64,000 nucleotides of DNA from Hypholoma sublateritium FD-334 SS-4 (lineage: Eukaryota; Basidiomycota; Agaricomycetes; Agaricales; Strophariaceae), in assembly GCA_000827495.1 (NCBI GenBank), contig KN817560.1, positions 128,772-192,771 of the forward strand, in the 5' to 3' direction. The notes under the pieces were generated by a model. It saw nothing but the letters and a program-made list of their open reading frames with translations, did no database searches and was not told the DNA's origin. Position 1 is the stretch's first letter; every line of letters starts with the position of its first letter. Below, in pieces: positions 35,056 to 46,749 of the stretch. The translations under genes and the position numbers were made by a program.

Positions 35056-35587
35056 AACCCCAGGCTAGTCAATGAATTCCCGTGCATTCTTTTGCCATTC
35101 ACGAAATTCGGATACTCTGTTTTTGTAACATATGTCCATCGCTTTCTTCCTTTAGTCAGAGAGCTGTTAGATGAATCGATGTACAGTAGTCGATAATAGT
35201 TTGGTGCGATAGATAATAATACACGCAAACTCAACACTCACCTAAGAGATGGCGGCCATTGACATATTTATGTACCAAGTTGCCTCCGAATTCCATGATC
35301 ACTGATCAGAGTTGCCTTGAATGGTTTTGAGGGAGTAAAGATAACCATCACATTAGATTTAACTGTCTATATCGTAAGTAGCGAATAAATAGCAAGGACG
35401 TGGCGGAAAACAAGCCTTTACATACATATAAGGATGGCGGTCTATGGCAGTGGCAGTCGACGGTGGTTCGGGGCGCTGTTCAAATCAAGACCGTGACGAA
35501 TCATATTGAGAAAGCGGACGGGGCTACTCTGCATCCAGTGGTCCCAGCATATCCACGTATAACATGTCCAATGGACACATGGAACGC
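35056..35587. other. convergent 3' intergenic region
   Basis: The membrane protein gene (plus) and a small basic protein gene (minus) end here. An open frame at 35400-35663 does not start with ATG, overlaps the small gene in antisense and was not called. Confidence 0.45.
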
Positions 35588-35935
35588 CTACAAGCTATCC
35601 TGTGGTAATTTTTGTGCCTCTTCTCTAACTTTCTTTCTGTTGCCCATAAGAAGCGACACATAATCGGCGTCCCCAAGCACTCCCTTGCCCGTTCTGGAGA
35701 ACGAATCAGATTTGCTGCCCTTTTGCTTGAGAGTCGACCTCTTCTTTGCCGTCTCGACTTGGGATCGCGATGATGATGCGGTGAGCGTCACAGGGTTGGC
35801 TGTGGGTGAAGCGCTGGATTTCACCTTCTTCGGCTGTTTGGTATGTTAGTGGGTCTTTAATTGAGCAGCAGAAGGAGAATCCGACAAGCGTCGGTCACAT
35901 ACTATTCTTTTATGAAGTTTCGCACTTTTCCCCAT
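35588..35935 (-). CDS. small conserved basic protein of unknown function
   Basis: Two exons joined in phase give about 93 residues: MGKSAKLHKRI from 35935, an intron of about 70 bases, then PKKVKSSASPT and onward to EEAQKLPQDSL. Seen: a Lys-rich start, a Ser/Thr middle, a second basic patch TAKKRSTLKQKG and the conserved-looking ADYVSLLMGNRKKVREEAQK. I believe similar short proteins occur in other mushrooms, but no function is known to me. The basic patches could direct it to the nucleus or nucleolus. The GTG that opens the second-exon frame is not a start. Confidence 0.7.
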
Positions 35936-36342
35936 ACTGTTATACACCAAGGAAGATTGAACGTCGGTTGTATGTGAAGGTTTTACTTAGAGAATAATCT
36001 TTGTTCAAGTAAGGTAGTCCGAATTGGAGGACATTCCAAAAACAGACTTGCTACTTGCTGTGTATACAACACCAAAACTATCGACATTGCTAGGTTCATG
36101 CCGATAGTGGGGAGACCATATGACTCTGCTTCCGCTCAAAAATCAACTCAAATTGGGCCCTCAAGTGCCTTCTTGTAAATTCAAAGCATTCCATTTCCTC
36201 AGCCGACTCATGCCAACCAGTTTACCGATTCAAAAACTGTCTTGCTGTTCCAACGTTCATTTGTTACGCTGGTCTAGGGCCTATGCCCGTTTAAACGTTC
36301 ACCAAGCACGAACGACATTCCCACTACAGAATGAAGATACAT
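35936..36342. other. intergenic between small basic gene and RPS20
   Basis: About 400 bases holding the promoter of the small basic gene and the 3' end of RPS20, both on the minus strand. No other gene is seen. Confidence 0.45.
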
Positions 36343-36883
36343 TTAAGCGGAGATGGTAACCTCAACCTCGACACCGGGCTCCAAGCTGATGCTGGTCTAG
36401 AAGGGGGGTTTATAAGTTTCCAAGTTCATTAGCATACGAAAGGAACTCACGATCTGCTTGACGATCTCGCTGGAGGAGTGCAAGTCGATGAGACGCTTGT
36501 GAATCTTGAGTTCATAACGATCCCAGGTCTTGGAACCTTCACCACATGGCTACATGCACAGTACACTTAGACGACGGTTATTTTCAAGTATAACTAGTCA
36601 CATACGGTTTTGCGGGTGGTGATCTTGAGGACCTTGGTGGGCAGGCGGACGGGACCCTTGACACGGAGCTGCTTATCCTTAGCACGGTTGATCAAATCGG
36701 CAGAGACTACGTGGAATAATGCTCAGAAAGAGGACAGAAAGGCTAGTATAAGAAATGCGTACATTTCTCGAGGTTCTTGACGTTGCTGCTCGTGAGGGTG
36801 ATACGGATTTTGTGGATCTTGGCTCCAGGGACGGGGGCACCTGTAGCATCGTATTCTTTTTCTCCTTTGGCGACGTAACTCAT
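36343..36883 (-). CDS. RPS20: 40S ribosomal protein S20 (uS10)
   Basis: uS10 is a core protein of the small ribosomal subunit head. Seen across four exons: [100 protein letters not shown], then [17 protein letters not shown] and stop at 36343-36345. This is the whole conserved protein at its normal length of about 118 residues. It is divergently arranged with the MLP1-like gene, 307 bases apart, a compact bidirectional promoter. Confidence 0.96.
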
Positions 36884-37190
36884 TTTGAATGCAGATTATG
36901 AGTCAGAAGGTGACTGTAGGAAAATTAGCCAGGCAAAAGTCGCCAAATAACTTGAATATTTGACGTACCCAAAGTTCGCGAGTTGTGTTGACAAGAGCAA
37001 GATTTGAAAATTAAGGTTTGAATATCAAAGACTCGATTACATAATTATGCACGTGGTCGCGCGACACAATGTGCGCAAGTCTGCACAATGGGAAGGCTCA
37101 TTCAATTTCAAAGCTTTACGCACTATACTTGGTATTGACCTCGCTGTGCGTTCCATTCGAAGACCGTTCACTCCCAAGAGCGGGGTAACG
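36884..37190. other. divergent promoter region (RPS20 / MLP1-like)
   Basis: 307 bases between outward-facing start codons. The frame from 37047 to the MLP1-like ATG is open but starts outside conserved sequence, so I treat it as 5' leader. Confidence 0.5.
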
Positions 37191-40100
37191 ATGACGAACA
37201 CGCGAAGAAAGTCGAAGGCCGCGGCGGAAGCGGGCGATGGCGACCACCCACTTACCATTTTCATACCTGAAGACATTGACGAGGATATCCTTTCACAAAT
37301 AATTCCCGACGCCACCCTCGCTTCACTCACACCCGACGATGTTGTTTCTCTTTATCGCGCTGTTATTTCCCAAGCAGCCAATATGGACAGCATGGCACGA
37401 GAACGGGACGAAATCAGAGCAGAATTGGAGAGGAAGGATATAGAACTTGATCAGGCGCTGCAAGATAAAGAGACGTCGTCGAAAGACCTCGAGGACTCCG
37501 CTGAATCTGTACATGAAGAGCTCAATCAGGTCAAGCGAGAGCGCGACGAGCTAGGTACTTGATTTAAATACTCGTGTCGGTGTATGCGCTGACTGGCGTG
37601 ATTTAAAAGCGGAATCGAAGGCAGCCCTGCAAACTCAACTCACGAATCTATCTTTCTCCCAGTCATCGTCTTCAACTGAATTAGAAAACTTGAAGCGACG
37701 GGTAGAAGATACGGAGCGCGAGAAGCGAGATTTGGTCGGCGTCGTCAGTCGCATAAAAGACGAAGGCTCCCAACGGCACGGTATGTACATTATGCTTCTT
37801 GTCATATGCGCATATCCTCACGCACTTCCCAGAGGAAATCCACACTCTGCGAGCAAATTTGAAGGAAGCTCGTCAGGAGCATCAGACCCTCGAAGCGCAC
37901 GTTCGGGAGTTGAGATCCACGGAAACGGCTATTAAAGTATGTCGCTATGTTTCCACTACAGCTTGTGTCTGAAGCGCCCCCTAGTTCAAAGTTGATACTC
38001 TTTCCCAACAACTCCAACTTTCTCAAGCAGAAACTGAACGCACCAATTCTGAGCTATCGACGAAGACCGAAGAGTTTGCCAAGTATAGGCGCTCGAAGCA
38101 TGCGGAGGTCGCAACTCTCCAAGCATCATTCGACTCGTTGACACAATCTCACGCGTCCATGGAAGCCTCATTCAAGGCCCTCCAATCTTCGAATACAGCG
38201 CAATCACATCAACTAACCCAGGCGTTGTCTAAGGTTCAAGAGTTGACAGTACAACTAGCGGAACAAGAAGCCACGTATTCCAATGAAGCGAACGGTCTCA
38301 AACGTCTCGTTTCTATGATGGAAGATAGAGAGAAACAAGCCAAGGAGATTGTTGAGAACATTGAGCAAGAATGGGCTGCCGTCGGCGAGAAGGCTGAGAG
38401 ACGAGAAGCCATACTCAAGGAAGAGACGGAGAGAGAAAGAAGGGGGCGTGAGGACGCTGAGAAGCGCCTTGAACAACTGGAAACCGTCTTAGAAAAAATG
38501 GGTAGGGGCGAGTTACCTGTTCCAGGCAGGAGTACGCCCTCTACGCCATTCCGAACTCCCGGATATTCAGATTCTATGACTGATGGGATGTTGGGTCTCT
38601 CTCCAACTGTGGCAATGGCCAGTAGATCTCAGCGAAGTGGCAAGACATTCACTGAAGTCTACGCTGACTATGTGCGCCTACAAGAGGAGTATGCCAAGAA
38701 ATCTGCTGAATATGATCACATGGACCGGACGTTGTCATCGGTACTAGCCCAAATCGAAGAACGGGTATGTCTTGCTTCTCTGCCACACGAAATAGAGCTA
38801 ATTTATATCTAGGCTCCCATTTTATCTCAACAACGCCTTGAATACGAACGCCTCCAGGTCGAGGCATCCCAACTTGCTTCCCAACTTGCCCAAGCTCTTG
38901 CCGACAGAGATGCACACGGGAACCTTGCTCAGGAACAAAGCCAGAAACTCAAAAAGTCTACCACCGAAAACAATTTTTTGCAAAAGCAGCTTGATGACCT
39001 CGGTCAGCAAGTAAAGGCCCTTATGCGCGAGATCATGCGTCGTGACGACCCAACAATTCCTCCTGATGAAGATCTTGAAACTTTGCCCGCCACCGATACT
39101 CAAACAATGATATCCAATAATCTTGTTGTTTTCAGATCTATCGATACCCTTCAATCCCAGAATCAGAGGCTGTTAAAAATTGTTCGGGAACTGGGAGAAA
39201 AGTTGGAGAGCGAAGAAAGAGACTACCGCGAGACCATGGAGAGAGAACAAGCCGAAGCTATCCGGGAAGCCCATGAAGCTATGCAAGATCTATCCGCTCA
39301 ATTAGATACTCAGAAGAGGAACAGTGATAACGTCATTCAAGCATATGTCAAGGAACGGGACACTCTCCGAGCATTGCTAGCTAGATCTGAGCAAGGCGCT
39401 GCTGCTCTCAAAGTAACTTCAAACGGCGCAAATGGGAAGGACGACAGCAACGATCTCGCAAGGGAGCTCGTACAAGTGCAAGAGCAGTTCGAGGCATACA
39501 AGACTGAGACCGATTCTGACTCGTCTCGTCTTCGTAATGATCTCATCGCAGCACAACGAGAAGTCAATCAGCTTGGTGCATCGCTTGCCAAGGCTAATGC
39601 GAAAATCGATTATCTCTCTGGTCAAGCTTCTCGTTCTACTCCTTAAAACCGTGAACTAATCTGATCGTCCACTTTGATAGATCACCGTCGTATGCATGAA
39701 GAACAGTTCCGAGTTCACAATCACGAGATCGATGAATTGAGCAAGAGAAATAGTGCCCTGCACGAGCAAAACGTTCGGCTTGATATCGAATTTGGACGAG
39801 TTGCCGATGAACTGCAGGTGACGCTTGGTCGCATGGAACAACTCCGTAACGAATGCGCCAATCTTCGAGCAGAGAAAAAGATCTGGGAGGTAGGCTTTTA
39901 TAATTTATCACTCAGTGTAATACTAAGCATCTTTGAAGAGTGTTCAAGGCCGCTTGGTCGAAGAGAACCGCTCGTTGGCGATGGAACGTTCTCATCTTGC
40001 TGACCTCATGGGAAATGTCCAGAAAATGCACAATGATTTGGAACGATCCGGCGAGAATGACCGGCGCCGTCTTGAAAGCCAACTTCAAATGCTAGAAAGC

Positions 40101-43100
40101 CAAACGTGAGTTTACTGCCAAAGTGTCACAGTTATAAGCGTTTGTTTAATGTGATATCACATTAGGCAAGATCTACGAGTGCAGCTGACGCAAGAACGGG
40201 ATTCACTTCGCCATTTATCGCTTCAAAAAGACCTTGAGTTGAAAGATCTTCAATCTCGCCTCGATAAACGGGTACGCTTAGCTGTGCATCGCATATTACA
40301 CTCCGTCTTCACAAACGCGGCTCTTTAGGTTCTGGAATTCTCCACAACTCGCGAGGCGCTTGTAGAGGCTCAAACAAGCAAGAAACATCTGGAAGAAAAG
40401 GTTGACGATCTGGCCAGGCAATTAAAAGGCAACGAAGAGAAACTCTCAGTATATGAGCGTCGCTCAGGAACTGGCAATGCAGTTCATTCTGTAGATCAAG
40501 ATGCCAGTCGGGAACAACAGCTGGAAACTGAAGTTGCCGAACTGAGGTTCTTAATCCTTTTTTACCGGGAGTTTTAAAGCTAAATTATAAGTAGGTCTGC
40601 ACTGAAAATCTCGGAACTTGATCTTGCTGCTGCGAAGAGTCATAGAGATCAGTATCAGGAGATTAGTCAGGCCAGCGAGACTGCACTCTCTACGCTCAAC
40701 TCTACTTTTGATGAGTACAAGGTATCAACTGAAGCACAACTGCTTCACCATGAAGTAAGCCTTATTATTAGCCTTTGCCGCTGCATTGCACTAATGTATA
40801 TTATACAAAGTCGGAATGCAAAGCCTTGCAACAAAAATTGGATCAGAGTAGTACTGAATTGGTCGCGTTACGAGTGCAGTACAACGAGACTCAGAAATCT
40901 TTCGAAACTGAAAGAACTACCTGGATAAACGACAAGAAAACGTTGGAAGACACTATCGTAGACATGAGTTCGTCGGAGAAGCATTCTGAGAGCGACAGAA
41001 ATGCATGGGAGAAGCAAATGAGCAATTTAGAAGATAGGGCCAAGGTGTGCTGATCCAAATTCTTGCAAGGAAACATTGTTCTCAATCACTTTTGACAGTC
41101 CGCTGAAGAGCGGTATTCTCATGAAATAATTGCTCATGCAGAATCAATGAAGACAATCGACGCCTTGAAGAAGGACTTGACATCTTCGCAAGCTGCAGCT
41201 CGTGAACATTTGACCGCAGCAGAGACCGCCCGAGCCAACCTTACATCTTCAGAGAACAGCTGGAAACAACAGAAGGCTGCTCTTGATAAAGAAGTAACGG
41301 ATCTCAATGCTCGGTAAGATCCACTTTCAGTCATTGTGTTGTAAATGACTTATTCCTCGAACAATAGATGCCAAGATCTTTCGCAACAAAACACTATCCT
41401 GCATCAACATTTAGAATCTGTCAGCGCTCAAGCAACGCGCATTCGCCAAGCCACCGACGCACCTGTTGATAGTAATGTAGACGGAGATGCTGGAGGAGAT
41501 GTCGACAGTCGAATGTCTGAACTTCGATCCGTAGTCAACTACCTGCGGAAAGAAAAGGGTATTGTCGATTTGCAGTTGGAGATGAGCAAACGCGAGAACG
41601 AAGTCTTGAAAAACCAGATTGATCGGGTTTCTCAAACACTGTACGAAACTCGTGCTACGCTTGCCGAAGTACGCGTAGTTCGCCTGTGTATGCTCCTGGC
41701 TTCTGACCCCGTTTTTCTTATCCAGGAACGCGAACGTGCGATAGAAAATACCGCATCGGCGTCCCAGCATGCAGAGCTCGTTGAAAGAATCAACCAACTC
41801 AACATTCTGCGGGAAAGTAATGCTACATTGCGCTCAGATTGCGAAAGTGCTCTCAAGAAGTCTCGCGACCTCGAGGCCAAACTCAAGGAACTGTCATCTG
41901 AACTAAATCCTGCAAAGGAGTATGCACGAACCGCTCAGGCCGAACTGGAGGCGACGAAGGTGCAAATGCAGCGACTTGAACTAGAGTCAAGAAGATGGCA
42001 AGAACGTAACAGCCAACTTCTCAGCAAGGTTATTCTTAAAAATCGAAATAATTTTTGACTCAAGTTGCTCATCATTGTTGTCCAATTTCTTGCCCTAGTA
42101 TGATCGCATAGATCCATCCGAAGTCCAAGCCCTGAAAGATGAGATTACAAAATTCAAGGTTGAGGCATCTGCAAGCGAAGAACAACTGAAGCGGAAAGAC
42201 GAAGACCTTGCTGCTCAGACGAGCAGAGTGGGTGGTTATTCCTCTCTTACTTTAGTTTACTCTAACCCCCGTTCTAGGTCGACGCCTTGGAAGCCAATCT
42301 CCGCCAACACAAAGAATCTGTTCTCAAGAACAATCAAAATTTCAGAAATAAAATGGGCGAAATGAATGCTCAGAGATCGGCATACCTTGAAGAGAAACGA
42401 CAGTTTGAAATCAAAATTGCCGCCCTGGAACAAGAGATTGCCACGTTGCAAGCCAGTCAAACCTCAAAGGCAAATGCTGATCTCGCAACATCTACCACTG
42501 AGTCGGAGCAGTTGCAGAAGCAGATGGCTCTCATTGTAAGCCCTGAATTTCCTGCGGAAACGGCAATTGATAAGTCGATCTAGGCATCTCTGCAAGAAGA
42601 GAGAGATAAATTGCTTTCGGAGAAAGAAATCTGGAGTAAAGCCCCTGCAGCTACGACCACATCAACTCCTGCTCCAAACCATTGGGAAGCGGAAAAAACG
42701 CAGCTGATCAAAGATCGCGACGATGCAACAGAAAAGCTCAAGGCAGCTACAGCAGACATCCAGAAAGCTACCAACGAGTCTCGAAGTGTCAAGTTCCAGA
42801 ACGTTAGTATTTCTTTTATATGCCAATGTCAAATCTAAGCATGTGTATCTAGGATAAGTTCCAGGCCCGTATTCAAGAACTCAATAAGGCCAGGGCAGCA
42901 GATGTTGAGAAACACCAAACGGCTCTTGCAGAAGCCGTGGAGAAAGCCAAGGCCGAGAGTAATGGTGGAACTGACTCATCAGTCCTGGACGATATATCAA
43001 AACGCCATGCGGAAGAACTGAAGGCTCTGGAAGAGAAACTGAAGGCCGAACATTTGGCTGAGCTTCAGGCCCGCATTGATTCTGCTGTGGAAAACGCACT

Positions 43101-43830
43101 TAAAACACGACCAGCTGCAGCTTCTGATCCTCCGGCAAATTCAGAAGCCCAGAAGGCGGCCATTGATGCTGCCATCGCAGAATTCAAGAAGGATATGGAA
43201 GCTCGCCACGCTGAAGAAATTGCCTCGGCCGTGGATCGCGGTCGAATGGAACAAGCAACAAAGGGCAAACTAAAGGATTCCCAACTCGTCAGAGCACAGA
43301 AGAGAGTCAAAGACTTGGAAGCCCAGATTGCTGAATGGCAAGCCGCCGGTGCCATACCCACAACATCGTCTCCTGCCGTTCCTCCTGCTACCCAAGCTGC
43401 TGCCAAACCAGCCGCTGCCAACTCTGTTGCTACACCTGCCGCTGGATCTACCGTTGGAATTGTTCCTGGGCCTTCGCAAGCGAAGCCAAATTTTGCCGCT
43501 GCGGCAACTACCGCAGTTGCTGCTGCTACTCCCAATGGGGGAAATCTCCCTCGCAGGCCTCTCGGCGCTAATGTCGGCGTTGGAGGGGTCCCAATAGGGA
43601 GGGGAGGAGGTCCTGCAGGTCGAGGGCGAGGGGGTCCACCCGGAGTAGGACGGGGGGGCGCTGTCCAGCGAACAGCCCCTGTACGGCAACAACCCGCCGC
43701 TGCCGCGGCCGCCTCCCCTACTGGTGGCGTTTCCATCATGGGGGCGGCTGGAAAACGGCCGCATGAAGACGCGGCAGGAGCTGCGGACGGTTCTCTTGCT
43801 AAACGCCTCAAGCCAACACAACCATCATGA
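37191..43830 (+). CDS. MLP1: nuclear-basket coiled-coil protein Mlp1/TPR
   Basis: TPR/Mlp1 builds the filaments of the nuclear pore basket and acts in mRNA quality control and chromatin tethering. The model starts at MTNTRRKSKAAAEAG and covers around 6.6 kb with some fifteen short introns, giving well over 1,800 residues. Nearly all of it is heptad-like coiled coil rich in Glu, Lys, Gln and Leu. The family signature is present around 39.05-39.21 kb: DEDLETLPATDTQTMISNNL, then VFRSIDTLQSQNQRLLKIVR and ELGEKLE. The C-terminus is non-coiled: Ala/Pro-rich, then a run of GRGGGPAGRGRGG and PPGVGRGG, and ends AGKRPHEDAAGAADG and LAKRLKP, a likely nuclear localisation signal. It could be confused with other long coiled-coil proteins but the signature is clear. 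Confidence 0.9.
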
Positions 43831-43965
43831 GCATAGCATATATACATCTTTCATTTTTCTCGCATATATTACCATTCACAGCTTGTTTTATTAACTGCCT
43901 TTCTCTGTATCACATAAGATATTCGAGCTTTCTTGGTATTCGTTGTACAACTCTTATTTTTCATC

Positions 43966-43983
43966 CACCTACGTAGGTAGGTG
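43966..43983. terminator. short inverted repeat between convergent genes
   Basis: CACCTAC and GTAGGTG form perfect 7-base arms around a GTAG loop, midway between the converging MLP1-like and sugar transporter genes. It could mark the 3' ends of both transcripts, but eukaryotic termination does not depend on hairpins, so this is weak. Confidence 0.2.
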
Positions 43984-44072
43984 TGCTGTACCATCGAATG
44001 CCGCCTCTAGACCCGAAGGGACCGGTCTGAATTTCATGGCATAATTTTTCCATGACACAAATTGCGGACTGT

Positions 44073-45937
44073 TCAGGCCGATGGTATATTGAGCGTAAAA
44101 TCGTTGCGCTTCTCCTCGTACTGTTCAATCGCAGCCTTCCCTTGAGCGATGAGAACTAAATCGGGTACGTCGCTGTGTTTCTCCCCGTCAATGACTCTGT
44201 CAATTTCCTCCAATGTCATTCCTTTGGTCTCGACCCAATACCACCACATCAGGCCGATTATCACGACGTCCCACGCGCCGTTGATCATGTACGTCTTCCA
44301 TCCAATGGCGACGAGCGCGAATGGGAACGCGAACACGGCCCAGAGCCTGCGAAAAATATGACCATTGTAAGCCAGCGGTGACGGGACAAGTGAATGAACG
44401 CGCTTACGCAGTGGCATTCAGAGCGAACTGGAAGACGCCCATCCCGTTCGCGCGGATGCTGTAATTCATGACCTCGGGCGGGTACAGGTACAGGAGCGGC
44501 GTCCACCCGATGCTGTACGAACCCTGGAAGAGGAAGAGCATCGCGACCGTCGCGTAGATACCGGGGTTGAACGTCGAGTTGCCGTAGGCTGCCAATGTAG
44601 CGTGAGCGGGGATGTGGGTTCGTGGTGCGCCGCTGGGACTTACTTTTAGTTAGGGCACCGACAAGGAAGAGGAAGATGGTCAGGAGGCTCTGGCTGAGGA
44701 TCCCGAGCGACTTGCAGCCCATGTGGTCGGCAAGATACGTGCCGACAATGGAACAGACGAGACACCAGGCGTTCAGAATGATGTTCTAGGGGTGTAGAGG
44801 GTGAGCTCCGTCTTGCGCAGGAAATAATGTATGCCATGAAAGCTCTCACTATCTCCAACTGCACGGTCGAATTCGTTATACCGGCGTTGTCGAGCATCGT
44901 CCCAAGATAATATGATGCGATAACATTTCCTGTGACAGAATGAGAATGACTCCAAGGGAGAACAAAGAGGTACATACCAGCGATGGTGCTGAAAATGGCC
45001 GCTGACATAGCAAGAGCGACCCTCTTTCTGGCAGACGGCGTCTTGATTAGCTGTTTCGCCGAAAGCGTTGCCCCTGCGTTTTTCTCGTATTCAATCGTGT
45101 CGATGATTTCTTTGTACTGTGCGGACACCAGTGCGTTTGAGCGGTCGCCGTCGGCGTACATGTACGCGATGACTTCTAGCGCTTCTTCATGCTGGTTCTG
45201 ATAAATCAGCCATCGGGGCGACTCGGGTATGAAGGGGATGATGAGGATGCAAAAAATAGAGAATACACCCTGGATGGCGGAGGGTATCCTCCATGCCCAG
45301 GTCGAGTTCATGCCTTGGGTACCAAAGGTGATTCCAGCAGCAATCAAGCCACCTGGACGAGCCCCGTTTTAGAATACTTCCGGAGGACATGATGATGGTT
45401 GTACTCGCCGACATAGTAAAAATCGTTGAAGACTCCGAGACCCCAGCCGCGCCATTGGAAGGGCAATGTTTCGGCTAAATAGACGGGCCCACAGAGACCA
45501 GAGGCAGAAGTGCCAAATCCTATCAGTATGCGCGCAACAACGAACATCGCGACGTTCTGGGCAGCAGTTTGCAGGATGACGGCAAAGACGGTGATCAACG
45601 CAGCCCAAAACAACGCAGGGCGTCGGCCAATCCAGTCGGTAAAATTTCCGTAGCAGAAGCTCGCTAGACAGCCTCCGACCCAGATGGACGCCGTATTCAA
45701 TGCAAGCGTCGCAGTGTTGAGATGGAAATAGTCGGTGTATGAGGGTAGAATGTTCAGACCGTTGATCATGGACGCATCGTAGCCAAAAGTCTGCGCGTAA
45801 ATCCAGTCAATGCAGATAGTGTGCGATAAGGAGGTGCATACCGTTGATGTGATGCAAGAACATGATACAAGGAGGATGGATATGAACTGGGAAGACCGCG
45901 GGACGTATGTGACCCGCTTCAAAACAGCCTGGTTCAT
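44073..45937 (-). CDS. MFS sugar transporter (fungal lactose/hexose permease type)
   Basis: A twelve-helix sugar porter of the plasma membrane. Seen: an early helix with SCITSTTFGYDASMINGLN after splicing; GRRPALFWAALITVFAVIL; the motif ARILIGFGTSASGLCGPVYL, then AETLPFQWRGWGLGVFNDFY; FIPESPRWLIYQNQHEEALE with the family PESPRW motif; FLFQGSYSIGWTPLLYLYPP; EVMNYSIRANGMGVFQFALN; and WYWVETKGMTLEEIDRVIDG, the PETKG-like end motif. These match the lactose permease/hexose group common in fungi. Substrate cannot be assigned. About seven introns. It is divergent from the arrestin-like gene, which is interesting because arrestins guide endocytosis of transporters, but closeness alone proves nothing. 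Confidence 0.9.
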
Positions 45938-46749
45938 GTTGGAGCCTCCGAAGAGAATACTTCAAGCAATATACTAGCTGAGGTCCAGAGAAGAGTGACG
46001 CTCCCTCAGAGTCGTGAGATATTTATCCGTGTCGCCGAAGATAATAGAACCCTAGCATGATAATGGATCTTGAGGGTCTTCGACTTCTTGAGGAGACTTT
46101 TAATAGACAATTCAACTGATAACCACATTAGAACATTGGCCAAGATGACAAGCATCGCGAGAGTAAGTCGATTGAATGCAGTTCTGTCCCAATTCTGTCC
46201 GTTGTGGCGCCTCATGTGGTGAGTAAACATGGTGGGCGAGAGCTTCGGACGAGGAATGCTAGCGTGAGAAAACACGCCTCTTGCTTTTCACCCTCACCAC
46301 AGTTGCACCACAGGGGATACCACATGCTCACCGTATTCCGTGCCACAGGGCTTATAAATGGACAACTATCGAAAATATTTCCACTGTTATCCCATGATCT
46401 GTCTCGGTCATCTCTGATGACGACTTCAAGAAGGAGCCCTTGGCCGAGTATTGCGACAGGCAATACTACCTCCAGCAACATATGTAATGCCACAAATGTG
46501 CCGCGGCCGGTTAAAGCCGGTTAGTCAACCGGGCATGGGCACACTTATCATCTGCGTCGCATATGGGGGCCTGTACCTAAATCTGTTCCGGCGCAAGGTA
46601 CGCATGGAACCTCCAGGCCTGGGTGCATATGTATCTCACCCCAAGCACAGCATATGTATTTAGATCATGGTCATCGTCCCAGCATTCCGGAGTTTCAATT
46701 GGCCGCTATTTAGCTCGAGGTCCTCGCATTCCGATTTACACTAATCCCC
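45938..46749. promoter_or_regulatory. divergent promoter region (sugar transporter / arrestin-like)
   Basis: Over 800 bases between outward-facing starts. Within it, CCGGTT occurs at 46507-46512 and 46517-46522, and the second copy forms an inverted pair with AACCGG at 46527-46532. Such CGG-type repeats are the usual class of target for Zn2Cys6 regulators. No gene is supported here, and functional use is inference. Confidence 0.35.

Noticed and set aside
43065..43847. 260-codon minus-strand frame opposite the MLP1-like C-terminus
   Set aside because: Antisense of the Ala/Pro/Gly-rich tail; low complexity explains the lack of stops.
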